A stretch of DNA of 64,000 nucleotides from Mugil cephalus (taxonomy: Eukaryota > Chordata > Actinopteri > Mugiliformes > Mugilidae): positions 13,003,001-13,067,000 of the forward strand of contig NC_061779.1 of the NCBI RefSeq assembly GCF_022458985.1. Direction: 5' to 3'. The notes below the pieces were generated by a model, which did no database searches, was not told the DNA's origin, and saw only the letters and a program-made list of their open reading frames with translations. A program made the translations under genes and the position numbers. The stretch's first letter is position 1; each line of letters opens with the position of its first letter. Shown piece after piece: positions 1 to 30,850 of the stretch.

Positions 1-114
1 AATATGAAATATGCACAAACACTGACATTTATCCTATTGTTCATTAATAGTCAAGTAAGTTTTTATACATTGACATAGTACAGGGCTGATTGCGTGTTTA
101 TCTCCCTCTGTCAG

Positions 115-219
115 GATGGCCGACTGACCAAGGCAGAAATCGTGGATAAGTATGACTTGTTCGTGGGCAGCCAGGCGACTGACTTCGGGGAGGCTCTGAC
201 TCGACACGACGAGTTCTAA
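115..219 (+). CDS. calu: Calumenin, last coding exon (partial gene)
   Basis: This exon encodes the final 34 residues of calumenin, an EF-hand calcium-binding protein of the CREC family in the secretory pathway. An acceptor AG ends at 114 after a T/C-rich stretch, and the reading frame starts in phase 0 with GAT. The translation has the [16 protein letters not shown] and [11 protein letters not shown] segments and ends in HDEF before TAA at 217-219. HDEF is the ER-retention-like C terminus typical of calumenin. All upstream exons lie outside the window. The paralogue (calua or calub) cannot be decided. Reticulocalbins are the main alternative, but they usually end in HDEL or similar. Confidence 0.93.
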   Translation, partial: DGRLTKAEIVDKYDLFVGSQATDFGEALTRHDEF

Positions 220-1552
220 CACCAAACTGCCTCCAAAGACTGTGCGCTCATCTTCTGTACCACCCAGCTCCTTCGACTGTAGAAGTGAGCGGTCTAGACA
301 AGATGAGCTCGCCTAATTCAACGCCACGGACAATAATTTATTTGATTTCTTGAATGTGTCCTATTGTTAACACATTCAAAGTAACGTGTACAAGCTTGGC
401 CAGTGTGTCCTCACATCCACTTGCACCTCAGTTTGGGATATATATATCGCCATCCTTTGCTCTGCTTCCACACACTAAACTTTTCTTGCCCACATCAGGC
501 AAAGGACAAACAGTGTTAGCCTATTTTGATTTGTAATGTTGATTTTATGAATTAGCCATATGTTGTTACAAACCCTTTTACAGAACAACAAAGTTTAAGC
601 TTTCACGACAGAATAGCTTGTCGCACCATTACGTTTTGCAATGCACTGGACTGTTGAGCATAAAAGTTATTAGTGCCCATCTTAATTTGTACAAATCTTT
701 TGTAATTGCACCTAAACTGAAAATGCTACTTGCTCCCTCGTTTGTTGTTTTTCATTTATTGATTGTAATTAGGTTATACTGGAGTATAAGGTGTTTGGAA
801 CAAGCATTCAATTAAATATCAAATTCCAGTGACAATGAAGACTAATTTGGCCTTGTGCAATACAGTATCATTAGTGGGACCACAATGTGTTTGATATACG
901 GGTCCTCAGAACATCCATGTCGCCACAAACTGTGCGTCCTTCAGATGCAGCTTGTGTTGTGCATTAGTTGAAGGAATCAAGTTGAATTTAGGGACTGATG
1001 GGTTCTTTGTCCTCGAAGCTGCCTCCTTTCTTCTTTCTTATCACCTCAGTAGTGTGTGCGTGTGTGTGCGCGTGTGCATGTGATTCTGTGTGTACATATA
1101 TTATCTATATTCTCAACGACTGACTTCCTCTTTGTTTGCTGTTTAGTGTGTATTTTTTTGATTGTTATATTTTGTGTTTTGTTTGATTCAACCGAATTAT
1201 TAACTCATTTGTGTGCCAAGCAAAAGGTTTTCGTCCTATCCTGAGGAAGATGTTTGGAGCAGGGGGGGAGTGCTTCTACCTCCTTTGAACATACCCCTTT
1301 CCAAGTTTGTTTGTAACGCTTGTGTTATCACTACAACCATTTATAACCACTGTTAATAATTTTTATGGTATAGTATGATGTATATGACAATGTTTTTTAC
1401 AGGCTCACCGCAGCGACAAGCCTTTCACTAGTGACTTTACTGTAAATAAGTCGTTGGTCTGCAAACTGAGCACTCTAACAATCAGGTCCAGTTTTTGTGG
1501 TTGAGAACAACGTCTCAGTAAAAACAAATAAAATTGGAGCTTTTAGTCTTCT
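220..1552 (+). other. calu: Calumenin 3' UTR with poly(A) signal
   Basis: The sequence after the stop is AT-rich and non-coding in all frames apart from short chance ORFs. A canonical AATAAA lies at 1527-1532, followed within 25 bases by a T-rich stretch, which fits a cleavage site near 1550. The UTR end is inferred from this signal only. Confidence 0.6.
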
Positions 1553-1740
1553 TTTTTTTCTTTGGACTTATTGTGGTCAGGTCTCCTTCGTGAGACAATG
1601 GAAAGGAACTCCTCTGTTTCCTGGTTTCCTTCAGACTGTTGACCCAGTGCCCTCAGTGTACATTTAATTTGAAATGAATGCAGATGTTAAGTTTTGCCCA
1701 TCACTGATCCATATCGAGATAGAGGAACCATGTTTATATA

Positions 1741-1966
1741 ATTTTTTTTTTGTCATTGTGTGATGAGGTGATCCATCACCATGCTTTTGGCCGCATTCAT
1801 TTTCCCCATCAGCCCTGAACAGTCACACGATTCGTGCCACTGAGGAGCACCACCATAGCATGATGCTGGCATCACTGAGTTTCACCAGAGAGACGCTATC
1901 AGGCATGTGATGAGTGATAACATGTGTTTTTACTAGACATGGAGCTTGATTTAACCTCACAAAACC
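1741..1966 (-). mobile_element. Tc1-like transposase relic, copy A
   Basis: On the minus strand this stretch reads, with stops and frame changes, as the central part of a Tc1-type transposase. An HH-x(8-10)-VK stretch leads into SIVLWG-like coding (family: GGGSIMLWG), and further on comes GKMNAAK (family: GKMNAAKY). The coding is interrupted and the element is dead. It pairs with a second copy at 2031-2206 in the same orientation. I saw no terminal inverted repeats. Confidence 0.7.
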
Positions 1967-2030
1967 TTTTTTTTTTTTTTACTTGTGCTCTCGGCGTATT
2001 TTAAAAGCTGTTTGGCAAATAGGCTGTCAT

Positions 2031-2206
2031 CGCATTCATTTTCCCTATCAGTCCTGAACAGTCTCACGATTCGTGTCACTGAGGAGCGCCCCACAGCACG
2101 ATGCTGGCACCACTGGGCTTTACCAGAGAGACGTTATCAGGCAGGTGATGAGTGATAATGTGCGTTTTTGCCAAACACAGAGCTTGATTTAACCTCACAA
2201 AAACTG
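2031..2206 (-). mobile_element. Tc1-like transposase relic, copy B (tandem duplicate)
   Basis: This copy aligns with 1792-1966 along about 175 bases at very roughly 85-90 percent identity by eye. It carries the same minus-strand remnants: histidine pair, SIVLWG-like segment and GKMNA. The period between copies is about 239 bases. The unique spacer includes a T-run at 1967-1980. The layout suggests a local duplication of an already fragmentary transposase, or two nested truncated insertions. Confidence 0.65.
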
Positions 2207-3017
2207 TTTTGTGTGGACGAGTGGGATGTATAATATAAACATGCCATCATTATTGCACTTATTCTTTCTCTATTGTGGCAAGCCAACATGACCGCTAACT
2301 CTACATGCACAGATGACTGCCTTTTTGAACTTAGACGGATTCCGATTAAGCTCTAGATACAGTACATCACATAGATAGTTAAAGCTAAAAAGAGATGCTG
2401 ACCACGGTGTTGAGTGTCACAACAAAGCTTATTGAATGGAGACTGATGGGCAAAGATGGCTCACTGTTTGAGTCAAACATCAACTTTACTCATAAAAAGA
2501 ACAGGAAAATAACGGAGGCAGCATGTAGAGTAGGCAACACAATTAGTCTGCTCTATGTGAGAATTTCAAACAACACAACACAGCACTCGGTAGCTATTGA
2601 AAAGGTAAACCTGCACAGAATCAGACAGTGTGCAAACCTGCCAGATGCTTTTTTTCCCCCCCTGCGAATTCCAATGTTGAAGCATTCAGTAGAAAGAAGC
2701 TCAGCAGTAATTTTCACACAGGTTGATTTGTTGCGGTGTTACCCTTAAACAATACATTGTTATTATTGATAAACAATCAAAGAGAATACATTTCCATCCA
2801 TTGTTATGCTACTGTTATATTATGTGACTACGCCGTATACTTGAAAAGTCTACCATAAATATACTGTACATTGCATTTTTACTGCATAGTGTTTTCATGT
2901 GAACTCACTTCCTGTTATCTAGCTATGAATGGAGCTACATCATGAATATCATCAGTGTGACTGTGTGCTGTAAAAGTTCCTGGTGTTTTTTTTTTGCTTA
3001 AAGTGAGAACATCTTCT
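2207..3017. other. Intergenic stretch, no gene seen
   Basis: This lies between the Tc1 relics and the 3' end of the cadherin gene. A 117-codon plus-strand ORF at 2395-2748 has no recognisable motif and no splice or family support, so I treat it as chance. Confidence 0.5.
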
Positions 3018-3023
3018 TTTATT
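3018..3023 (-). other. Poly(A) signal of the cadherin-related gene
   Basis: On the minus strand AATAAA occurs about 190 bases after the stop at 3213-3215. It is the first canonical signal downstream of the last coding exon and gives a short 3' UTR. Confidence 0.55.
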
Positions 3024-3212
3024 TGTCCTGCATGTGTCTGCCCTCTTCTTTCATTGCTTCAGCAGTACCTACAGCACAGCAGAACCAGACTGTAGCTGTT
3101 CTCTCTTCGATGGCTGTCCGTTGTCCGCCGCCTACTGTCATTCTTCACCTTACCCGCTCCATTTTCGGCCGCCTGCCCCGTCGCTCTCATTGCCTGCGAT
3201 ATCATAGTGACA

Positions 3213-6200
3213 TCACTTACCGAACGTGATAAAAATAGGATTACAACGAGCAATGGCTCTCAGCAGCTCTTCGTCGTCTGGGTCTAACTCACTATCACCC
3301 TCACTGTTCTTGTCTGCATCTTCATCTCCCAGAAAACCATCATCCTCTTCATCCCCCAATCCACGGCCATCTTGGGTGTTTCCAGAGTTTGTTGAGGGCC
3401 TTCTGTCTTGAGATGGACTACCGGTGTCTGCTGTCACACCTGTATCACCTGACTGGTCTATTTGGTCCAGTGATGTGGAGGGTTCGTCTGCGCTCACGGA
3501 TGTCGGCTCTGGTGATTCTGGAGGTGTATCAAGCGGAGACGTATCTATATGCACCAATGTGGCTTTTAAAGGGGCATTCTCTGGGGTGGGTGGGGGCGTG
3601 CTTGTCTGCTTGGGAAGAGGTGAGGACGTCACAGGCGAATATGGGGGTGTCCTTGCACGAGGCTTGCAGAAGGGCTTGTCAATTTCCGCTGAAGCAATCC
3701 GGGTTTGACTGCACGGGACACTGGATTGGGAAGAGGGGCTGGTGACTAGGTCAGTCGGGTCGTCGTTGGTGGTCGTCTGTGAATCTGGACGGGTTGAAGG
3801 TGGAGTTCTTCTGGAGTCATGGGTTCCAGGGTCAGGGCTGGTGTTAGATCGTGCATCGATGGGTTCTGGGGTTGTAGCCGCTGGTGTGGTGGTGGTGGTG
3901 TTTTCTGGGCACAGAGCAGCATCTTCAGCTATATTTGGAGGTCCCACATCCACAGTAGATGGGTAACAGGTGGGTGAACTAGAGGGGCTTTTGTTTGGTG
4001 TAGAAGCATTATTATTATTGGAGGACACAAGGCTACTGCAGACAGTTTCAGTCAGGACAAAGCTAGTGTCATGCACTGCAGTGTTTTGGGTTGAAATAGG
4101 TTCTGGACAAGAGGGGAGGTCTTGGAGGACGCAGATGCCTGATTTGTCTGCGAAGCTGAAGGAAGGATTGCAGGTTCCATATTCTTCATTTTTATAGGGT
4201 ACTTCCTCCATGTGGGGCATAGCACTACGGTGACTCACCTGAGGAGCAACCACAATAATCAGGTCAACATTTATAAGAAGGATAGGTTAGGGTTAGGGTT
4301 ACAGCAGATTGACAAAAAAAAAGGTCCCTCTTGTTGGAATCAGTCATTCAAAAGTTTTGTTATTGTTACTGTTATACTGTGACAGTAGGTCATTTCAGTG
4401 TTATCTGTTCATAAAAGCCACATGATATGAGTGAAAGGTTTGGAAACCGGGAAGGTGAACCTTGTGTCTTAATATTTTGTCCAACTCTACGGCCTGAGTC
4501 AAATTAGGACAGTTCAGATATTTAGTCTTCATCAAATCCTCAATATAAGATGAATTTATCAAATAATTGTGAAACTGAAATCATGTCCAGTCAATGTTTC
4601 ATGCATAAAAGGACAAAGAAAGGTAATAAAACAAATAACTCACCACTGTAAACCACCGTAAGCTCTGTGGGAGTATATACAAGAATACTTCAGAATACAT
4701 TGGCCAACAAAAGAAATATGAACCTATCATGAAGTCTCTAGTCTGATATGATCTTACCACATTGGGATGTTTCCCCTGGGCCACACAGCCTCTCTCCAGT
4801 GGGTCCCTCTTTCCTTTGTGTTTCTTCTTGAGCCACAAAACCACGGACAGGATACATCCGAGTACTGTCATGAACACCATGCTCAGGAACAACGCTTTGC
4901 CCACGGCGCAGCCCGTCAGGCGGTCACCTTCCAGTGGACTATATGGAACTGTATTGTACATAAACAAATATTCAAAGAGATTGTTTCAGTCTGCAGGCTC
5001 TACCAACGGCTGAACAGCTGGATTTCAGTGTGTGAAAGCATGTGCCCTTACTCAACTGTCCTTCAGGTAACACCTCCACCACAACGGTTGCAAAGGTGGC
5101 GTCACCTGATTCCTGGTCCAAGGCCATTACCTGCAAAGTATTTTGACTTTTTAACACTACTGCTCATCATTGCTTAATTTGTTTTATTACTATTATTATT
5201 TTCAATCTTCAGTTCTATTTGGACCCATTTTTGTTAACGAGATATCTCAAGAATACTGTAAGAAAATGGAAGTAAGTAATTTCACATACATGATAAATAT
5301 GGTTAAAAAATGAAGTAATGACATTTTATAAGTAAAAAGTCTTCAACTTTACTCTACAGCACTCCTTCAAAATCCTCATTATGCCAATCAGGCATAACAT
5401 TATGACCATCTTCCTAATATTATACTAGTCTCTCTTGTGCTTCTAAAATAGTTGTGAGTCATCAGAGAATGCACATGAGCCTTCTGAGGGTGTCATGTGG
5501 TGTATGGCAACAGGATGTTATTAGTTTGGGCCTTTGGGTCCTATGTATGTTGTTATGCAGATCAAATACACTTTTTCTATTTCTTTTAGCTCTGGTCAAA
5601 TGCCAAATCTATGTCGAGTTTGTAGAACTAGATTTTCACCGTTGCTCACCTCAAGGACATGTTTCTGTTTCGGTTTGAGTCGGCTGTTCCTGGCGATCAG
5701 GAGCCCCTCCCGTGTGACTTGATAGATGTCCGTGTGATTGGAGGTTGGACTGAAGGTGAAGCCGATCATGGGATTGAAACCCTGTCAATTTTTGAGGAAA
5801 GAATAATTGATGGGTAACCAAAACATATCCATTGTTGCACCATTGTGGGTGGACTGTATATGTGTGCATGTCACAGTGCATACTTGGTTAAAGTCTTGAT
5901 CCAGCACATGTAACATTAGTGCTTTGCTGCCGTAGGTGTTGACCAGGGATGCTGCACTCTGTTCTGCAGTTACAAAGCCGTGATATTCAGGCTTGTCGAA
6001 CTCTGGATGAAACAGGTTCACTGCCAGAACTCGGACCAACACTGTTGCAACAGAATACTTCCTGGGGTCGTTGTCCTGGTAGGCCTGGGTGCACGACACA
6101 GAGGCAGAAAGAGTGGAGAGTAATGAGATTGAAAGTGGGAGTAAGACTGTATATCTTTCCGGTATGACAGTGCACATGAGTCTTACCATGACCTGAAGAT

Positions 6201-8873
6201 AGAGCTCTGGAGCTGTGAGTCTGTCTCTCACCCCTCGAATCAACCTCACCTCTCCTGTCTGTTTGTCCATGATGAAACGCTCATCATCATCGCCTAGTGT
6301 GGAGACAGACACAGTAACAAATGTACACATGTAAGCGCAACACATATTATATAGTCTTATGTATCTTCTAATGTACAGTACCTGAGAGAATGGCGTAGCT
6401 GACTGTAGAGTTGAGTCCCCTGTCTCCATCCACTGCATGAATGGGACCAGGAGTAAAGTCCAGCACAATGTCCTGCGGCATGACACGACACATTTGTTAC
6501 TAATCAGATCATCATCATATATACAGGAATCTGAAAGAGCCCAATAATCTAATAGGCTACAATATTTTATGGATCCACTATTTTCACAAACCAGCAACCA
6601 AGTCCTCAATCTTTAATTATAAGGACAATATTTCTGGATATGGTGTGTTTGAGGGAGGGTTATAAGCAACTGACCTCCTCCCCTTCTGTGACATTGACTG
6701 TGTACTTGGGGCTGGTGCAAATTCGACTGGTCTCATCCTGGAACAGCAGCACGCAGGGCAGGAACTGAGGGTACTGGTCATCTCCATCCCGGACAGTGAT
6801 GGTGATGTTGGTGCTGGTGTTAAAGTGCTCTGCTGTGTTCATTTCCTGAGGTAACAAGTCATGTAAATTGGTTTAGATTCACAGTCATCAGTCATGTTTT
6901 CATTTCATTGTGAGACATGATTTTTTTTTAAAAAAGTGAAAACCTATTAAATTATTGACACTAATTCTAGGACTAATTCTAGGACTCAGCTTTAAAAACA
7001 ATCAAGTGTGCATACTGAGGCATAGACGGTAACTGTGAGCAGATTTTTGGTCTCATAGTCTAGAGGCTTGGCCAGGATCACCTCCCCACTGTTTGGCAGG
7101 TCGACTTTGAAGTACTCCGCATCAGGCTGCAGAACACACAAAAACATAAACAGTGTCAAAGTGCTGTTTTATTTTAAACACATTATTTTATTTTTTTAAT
7201 TTTTTTTAAGTGGAAAAGTAGAGCTCACTGATGTCGGATCAACTGAGTAAACAAGCTTGTCATTGTCTCCATCAGTGGCCTGGACTGTAAACACCACGGA
7301 GTTCACTGGAATCAACTGGAAAACACACAGAGAAGCAGGGTAAGACAGACGGTAGGAGCAGAACTTCAATCTTACATTTTTTTTTTTTTTTATTCTATGC
7401 AGCCACTGTAGCTTTGTGTGCATGTGTGTCTGAAAGCGTCGTACCTCGCTGACGGTAAGAGACTGAACTAGCTTGTTGTCTGCAATCGTGGGTAAGTTGT
7501 CGTTCTCATTGAGGATCTCCACCACGACCCTGTACACACTCTACAACACAGACAAAAAATCATATGCAAGTTTGGATCGGGAATGACACACTGAGGAATT
7601 CTGGGTAAAATTAAGGGAGGAAGTTTACCTGAAGAGTGTCCTCCTCATGGCATGATAACTCGGCCATCAGCACAGGACCTAAGACCTGAGAGAGAACGAG
7701 GAAAGAACGGACATGTTCTTCATTCAGAATGATAAAATAGTTCAACATAAATATTTCCATCCCACTCATGATTAAAAAAAATGAATTAAAAAAATATATA
7801 ACCATGCTTCAAGGTACCTATTTTGTGTTTGTCGTGCATGTCAACGTTTTTACTCTGAATTTACTACTCATATTTTCTCAAAATCAAATTAAATATAACA
7901 AATATAAAACTGTAACTTGTTCATCTAAGTTGAATTTTCAATAAAAAATATTAAACACAATATTAGACAAGTGACATGTCATACACTTCTCTTCTTTTAT
8001 TCAGAAGTTAATGTTTTTTCTTTCATGGTTGCACCATAGGAAAGGACCATCCCATTATTTTAAGTGTGCCCAGAAATGCGCTGGATAAGCTTTTGCCCAC
8101 ATCAGATTCTGCTCAACATGATGACTTCTACATGTGGACCCTCTTGGCGGTGTGCAATGCATACGTGATGAGGATGTAATATGTGGTGTTTTGGGTCTAT
8201 AAATACATTCTTTATAAGGATTGATTGACAGAACTAGATGGATCGAAAGCCGGGGAGAGTCACACAGACAGCTAATCTGGTTGACCCTATAACAGCTGCC
8301 ATGATGTAAGACAGCTGGCTGAGAACAGGATGACGGGAAGAGAGATTGTGTTTGGTCCAAGGATGAGGTTGCGGTGGTTTGTTCTAAAATTAGATGCAGC
8401 CTCCACCGCACTATTACAACCAGACTCAACAAATCTGGACTGAAACTATCATATTTCAGTTCAGTGTTCAAGAAAGCGTGTCCGGAGCCACTACCTCTCG
8501 GTCAAAGACCTTGTCAGCTGACGCGTTCAGCCGGATGTTTCTTTCGTCCAGGAAGAACCAGTCAGCGTCCTTTCCTCTCAGGCTCCACTGAACCCCCTCC
8601 ATCGAGGTGTCTGCCATGAGCTCGGCGACCACTTCTCCCGCAAGGCTGTTTTCTTTGACTTTTGCGAATACATCCTCTCCGTCCAGGCATCCGGCCCAGC
8701 CTGACATTCCTGTGACAAATACAAGCGTGTGCACTGTTTTTGAGACGCGTTAACCCAGACCTAAAGCTCGAGTGGAAGGACTACGACGTGGCTTTACCCG
8801 TGGCTGTGTGCAGACATGAGAGGACGAAGAGTGAGCAGACAAAAGCCCTGGGGTTGAGTTCAGTAAGGGCCAT
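3213..8873 (-). CDS. cdhr5: Cadherin-related family member, CDHR5-like
   Basis: Fourteen exons in consistent phase encode about 879 residues: 8798-8873, 8495-8709, 7629-7685, 7445-7540, 7229-7315, 7016-7126, 6675-6845, 6382-6472, 6187-6293, 5884-6084, 5650-5781, 5052-5130, 4758-4948, 3213-4238. Residues 1-25 look like a signal peptide (FVCSLFVLSCLHTATG). About four cadherin repeats follow, with calcium-site motifs FDRE, NENDN, DGDND, LDYE and DGDRGLN. One membrane helix at about 490-513 is followed by KKKHKGK. The last exon (342 codons) encodes a Pro/Ser/Thr-rich cytoplasmic tail ending in a very acidic stretch. Architecture and length fit the brush-border mucin-like protocadherin CDHR5, but here the low-complexity part is inside the cell, so another CDHR type is possible. 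The stop codon overlaps a perfect GTAAGT donor, so the true C terminus may differ. Confidence 0.72.
4285..4301. repeat. Short telomere-like repeat
   Basis: Nearly three units of GGTTAG sit in the last intron of the cadherin gene. This is too short to imply a telomere fusion. Confidence 0.6.
5383..5565 (-). repeat. Fish dispersed DNA-transposon end, copy 1
   Basis: The segment begins with a block containing GGCATAACATTATGACC, which I recognise as the end of a very common fish DNA-transposon-derived repeat, and continues with GGATGTTATTAG and TTTGGGTCCTATG typical of the same family. It sits in a cadherin-gene intron (5131-5649). The opposite-orientation relative at 31520-31716 carries the complementary end. 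Confidence 0.6.
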
Positions 8874-9506
8874 GCTTGGCCTCGGTTAGGCCTCAGGAAT
8901 CAGTTCTGCCTGAGTAAAATGAGAATAAATGTGAAATGTTATTGTATTAAACACACTTGTTGTATAATTGAGTGTGTTACGCTGGACTTAACAGTGCACA
9001 GTGTCCTATAATTCCCTCAAATCCTCCTTAAGAGGGTTCCTGTTGGCCTTTCCCCTTTCTGAGAGAAGACCATTCGGGTGGTAGCCTACAATTGCACTTC
9101 TCTAAATATTAACCTGTTCATCAGAAATGCTATCCTGACTCTATCCTTTTTTACTGTATTAATCACAACAGGAAATTGCATCTATCATGATCTTGTGAGT
9201 GTCTGGTTCTAAGAACAGGACCTGGGGCCTGTAAAAACAGCAACTCTCCTGCTAATGTGGAGTAATTAAACAGAGAAACGCCTTTGTTAACACTCAACCG
9301 AAGCGCCTAAGCACTTCTCTATTCTCCAGCCGACTGACCTGCCGTTTCTGTCGTCGTCAAATCCTCTACGGCTCGTCCGTCAGCCTCCATATCCTCCTGA
9401 CGTGCAGTGGAGGCAGCATCTCTGATTCTTTTCAAAACCCTGAAAAGCCACTAGGCACCATTCATAGGGACCGGCTGATGTTTTCAGGAATGAACAACAA
9501 CAGATA

Positions 9507-9538
<32 letters not shown>

Positions 9539-12173
9539 ACACACACACACACACACACTCACACACTGACCCCCCCTCCCACATATATTAAAAAGCAGAC
9601 AGCAGCTTAGGGTGTGTGTCCCGGGATAAGCGTCAGCTCAGAGGCTAAAGCCTGAAGGCGGGGCTTACCTGGCCAGGAACAAAAACTCCAATGAGATTAG
9701 AGAAGGCAAAAGCCTCACCGGGGGGTGAGAGACCCAGGTCACAAGTGAATTTAGGAGATTTGTCTAGCACAAAGACACTTGACCTTCAGAGGCGTTTTTG
9801 TTGTTGTGCGAATTCAACAATCAGAGCGAACTCAGTGAACTCACTTGTCTTCTACACAGCATGGCTGAGTGAGGTCTCGGCAGCTTGTGTCACACTTTAA
9901 ACACACCTGCATATTCCAGGGTTTTGTATAGCTACTAGAAGTAGTTCAACAGGTCTGAGCGTGTGCTTTGGCCACTCCGCTTGCGCCCAATGGATTTATT
10001 CAATTAGCAATGTGTGACAACTAATGGGGCCTGACAAGGGATTAGCTATCAAACGTCGGCTGTTCATCTTCTGAAGCTTAACCCACATCCTTTTACACAC
10101 TTGCCCCAGCTTGCTTGGGCGCGCACACGCGCACTCACAGAGACACAGACAAAGTAAAGGAGTATGTCCGCACGTATCTTTAGGGCTCCTCTGATAAAAG
10201 CCCGTCGTCTGGCTCCATGAGAAATGTTTTGGTTAGTGCAGGCTTGTTAGAGGTTTCTATTGTTAGACGGGGAGCGGAGGTTGCCTGAGGGGGTAAAAGG
10301 GGGAAATTATGAATAATGTGCCATGTGTGCATGGAACAAGCCTTTCCCACATCAAATACATGTTAAAGGGCGCCTTCTGCTTCCTTTTTTTTTCATGCTA
10401 CGATTCTGCGATAGTGAACTACAGATAAATATGTTTCGTTTACCTCACATCCAGACTTGCTGAAGTGAAGATAAAGAAATCTTTACATCGCTTGCTGTGA
10501 TTTGACCTGACCACTGGATGTCAGCAGAGATGTGATTAAAACTATGCTTCATGATAACAGTTGGCCATTACAGCTGCAACATCTGAACATCTGTTTTCAA
10601 ACTCTTTTGTTGTTTTTTTTCCACAGTGGTGTTACATGAAATGGCAGTCATTAAAAAATCATCGGAAATCCTCCCGACGGCAGCTGACTCCTCCGAAGAA
10701 AGACGTCTATAAGTTGCTACATTGACTGTGCGTGACACTCATCTATTTCTGCACACGAGGAAGAAGCCTGGTGGGCACGATGTGGGTTTGAGTGCAAATT
10801 TTTGTTCCCCTCGGTGTTCAGTTGTGTGGATTTTTCAGTACATTAGTTACTTTACACTCATAAAGTCAGATGTGATCATTAACTACATCCCTTGGGGAAA
10901 AGTTTTGCCTTTTATCGAAGTCTTTAATCAAGCCTCTCGGTGTGCAAGTGCCACACCATCCAGAGGGACTGGGTGTACGTTGAAATAACCTCCGAAGCAA
11001 ATAGAGCAAAACCAGTGGGGAAAACTTTTCATTTACATTATTACAGACTAACTATCTTGAGTCATGGATCAGGTGTTGCGCGGTATGTGGTGGGTGGAAA
11101 TATCAGATTTGAGTGTGTAGCTTGGATCTCCTTTGATAGATAATGTGTTGTGCGGCAAACAATCTGGCTCCAGAGTGATGAGGGAGTCTTTAGTCTGCTG
11201 CATCCATCAAGAAACACCTGGGTGTCCTATCATCCCACAAAAATACCTCATCAAACCATAGGGGCATGTGCCTTTCTGCACTCTGAGCCGTTGGCTATGA
11301 GAGCGCACTCAGAGAGAGGCTCTGAAAAAATAAACACAGCAGAGATGGGAAGGACAACAACGTGAGAGAGAAGCCAAGAGTCCTGGAGACAGAGGTGGTG
11401 GGGGAGAGAGAGCACAGTGGGATGCACCCTGGGACTGTTTCCAAACTAGTGAAACATGACTACTTGTGTTTACCCCCACCCCGTCTCCCCCTGTCTCCCT
11501 CTGTCTCCACACATGCACCCTCTCAACATGCACGCACATATTTTTGGCTGCTTCAACATGGCTCCCCTCCAGTCTCCAGACCAGGTTTTAGCTGATTACC
11601 AAAACGGGGGTCCTTGGGAATCAACACCACTGTAGAGTGTTGGAGAGGAGGAGGTGGAGAGTTTTTTCCCCCCCTTCCCAAAACAGTGGAAAAGGAGAGA
11701 AGAAAAAGGGCTTCACTTACAGATTTATTCACCAGGGACTGGAAACTGAACGAGGCTGAGACAAGAGCTGGTGACCTCACACGCACTGCACACCTGAACC
11801 TTTTTTTTTTTAATCATGCATGCATGCATATCTTTTCTCCTCTTCACTCTCACTCTCTCATCAGAAAGCAACAATTTTTTTCAGATTGAATCACCAGACT
11901 CAGACAACTATCTGCCTTTGTGACCAGGGAGTGAAAGTGCAGTGTAGCTCCGGTCTAAGTGTGCGACTCTGGAGAAGTGACGCCCTGCCCGCATCCAGAT
12001 GTTTCATGTTTCTCTTGCGCGCTCTTTGGAGAGATCTGCTCGCGAAATCGGGATCAGCGGAATCTTGAGTTCATGGTACATGGCTCTAGATCGAGTTGAA
12101 AGGACGACTGATAACATGCTTTTCGTATAAGGTGTCGGGACTTCGCTTTCCACTTTTTTTTCCTTCCTGGAGA
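8874..12173. other. Divergent intergenic region between the cadherin gene and kcp
   Basis: The two genes start in opposite directions here, so both promoters should lie in this 3.3 kb. I see no coding exon. The only clear structure is a CA microsatellite at about 9507-9566. The kcp 5' UTR is expected just upstream of 12174, but I cannot place a transcription start. A non-coding first exon for the cadherin gene may also lie here. Confidence 0.5.
9507..9566. repeat. CA microsatellite
   Basis: About 60 bases of mostly perfect CA dinucleotide repeat with a few interruptions. Confidence 0.9.
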
Positions 12174-30403
<18,230 letters not shown>

Positions 30404-30850
30404 TGCTTTAACGATCACTTACGTGCGACTTGTTTTCATAAACATGCACTGCCGCCTCTGTGTCAGTCTCCTGTTACTGTTAACAGAATTTGAATTGGAT
30501 AAATATCCAGATGAACCTCCATGAACCTGCGGATTCTACTAAAGTACTGTTGTTTGTTTTTTTGTGTGTGTGTTTTTTTAATGAAATTGTTATATCCAGC
30601 ACTGAATATTTATACTACTACACATGGTTTGTGATTTTAATTCTACATGTTCAATGGTGCTTTTTTTAAAAAACATTTTTTAACAGATTAACTTGATACT
30701 GTACGTGGCCTTTATATTATTTTAACAGTATTATTTACTACGTTTACAGTGCAGGATGCATATCTGTGCAATGTCTGACTGTATAAACAGTAAGCCACAT
30801 AATCTCAGGTACTCTTACTTTTACAAATAAAATATTTACTAACATTTGTT
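30404..30850 (+). other. kcp: kcp 3' UTR and poly(A) signal
   Basis: AT-rich non-coding sequence follows the stop, with AATAAA at 30826-30831 and a GT/T-rich stretch right after it. Confidence 0.7.

Noticed and set aside
2395-2748. 117-codon plus-strand ORF
   Set aside because: No family motif, no splice context, ordinary AT-rich composition; likely chance between a transposon relic and a 3' UTR.
4285-4301. Interstitial telomere from a chromosome fusion
   Set aside because: Under three units, so chance or minor repair is enough to explain it.
9380-9562. Minus-strand ORF over the CA repeat
   Set aside because: Product of the microsatellite reading as Val-Cys repeats.
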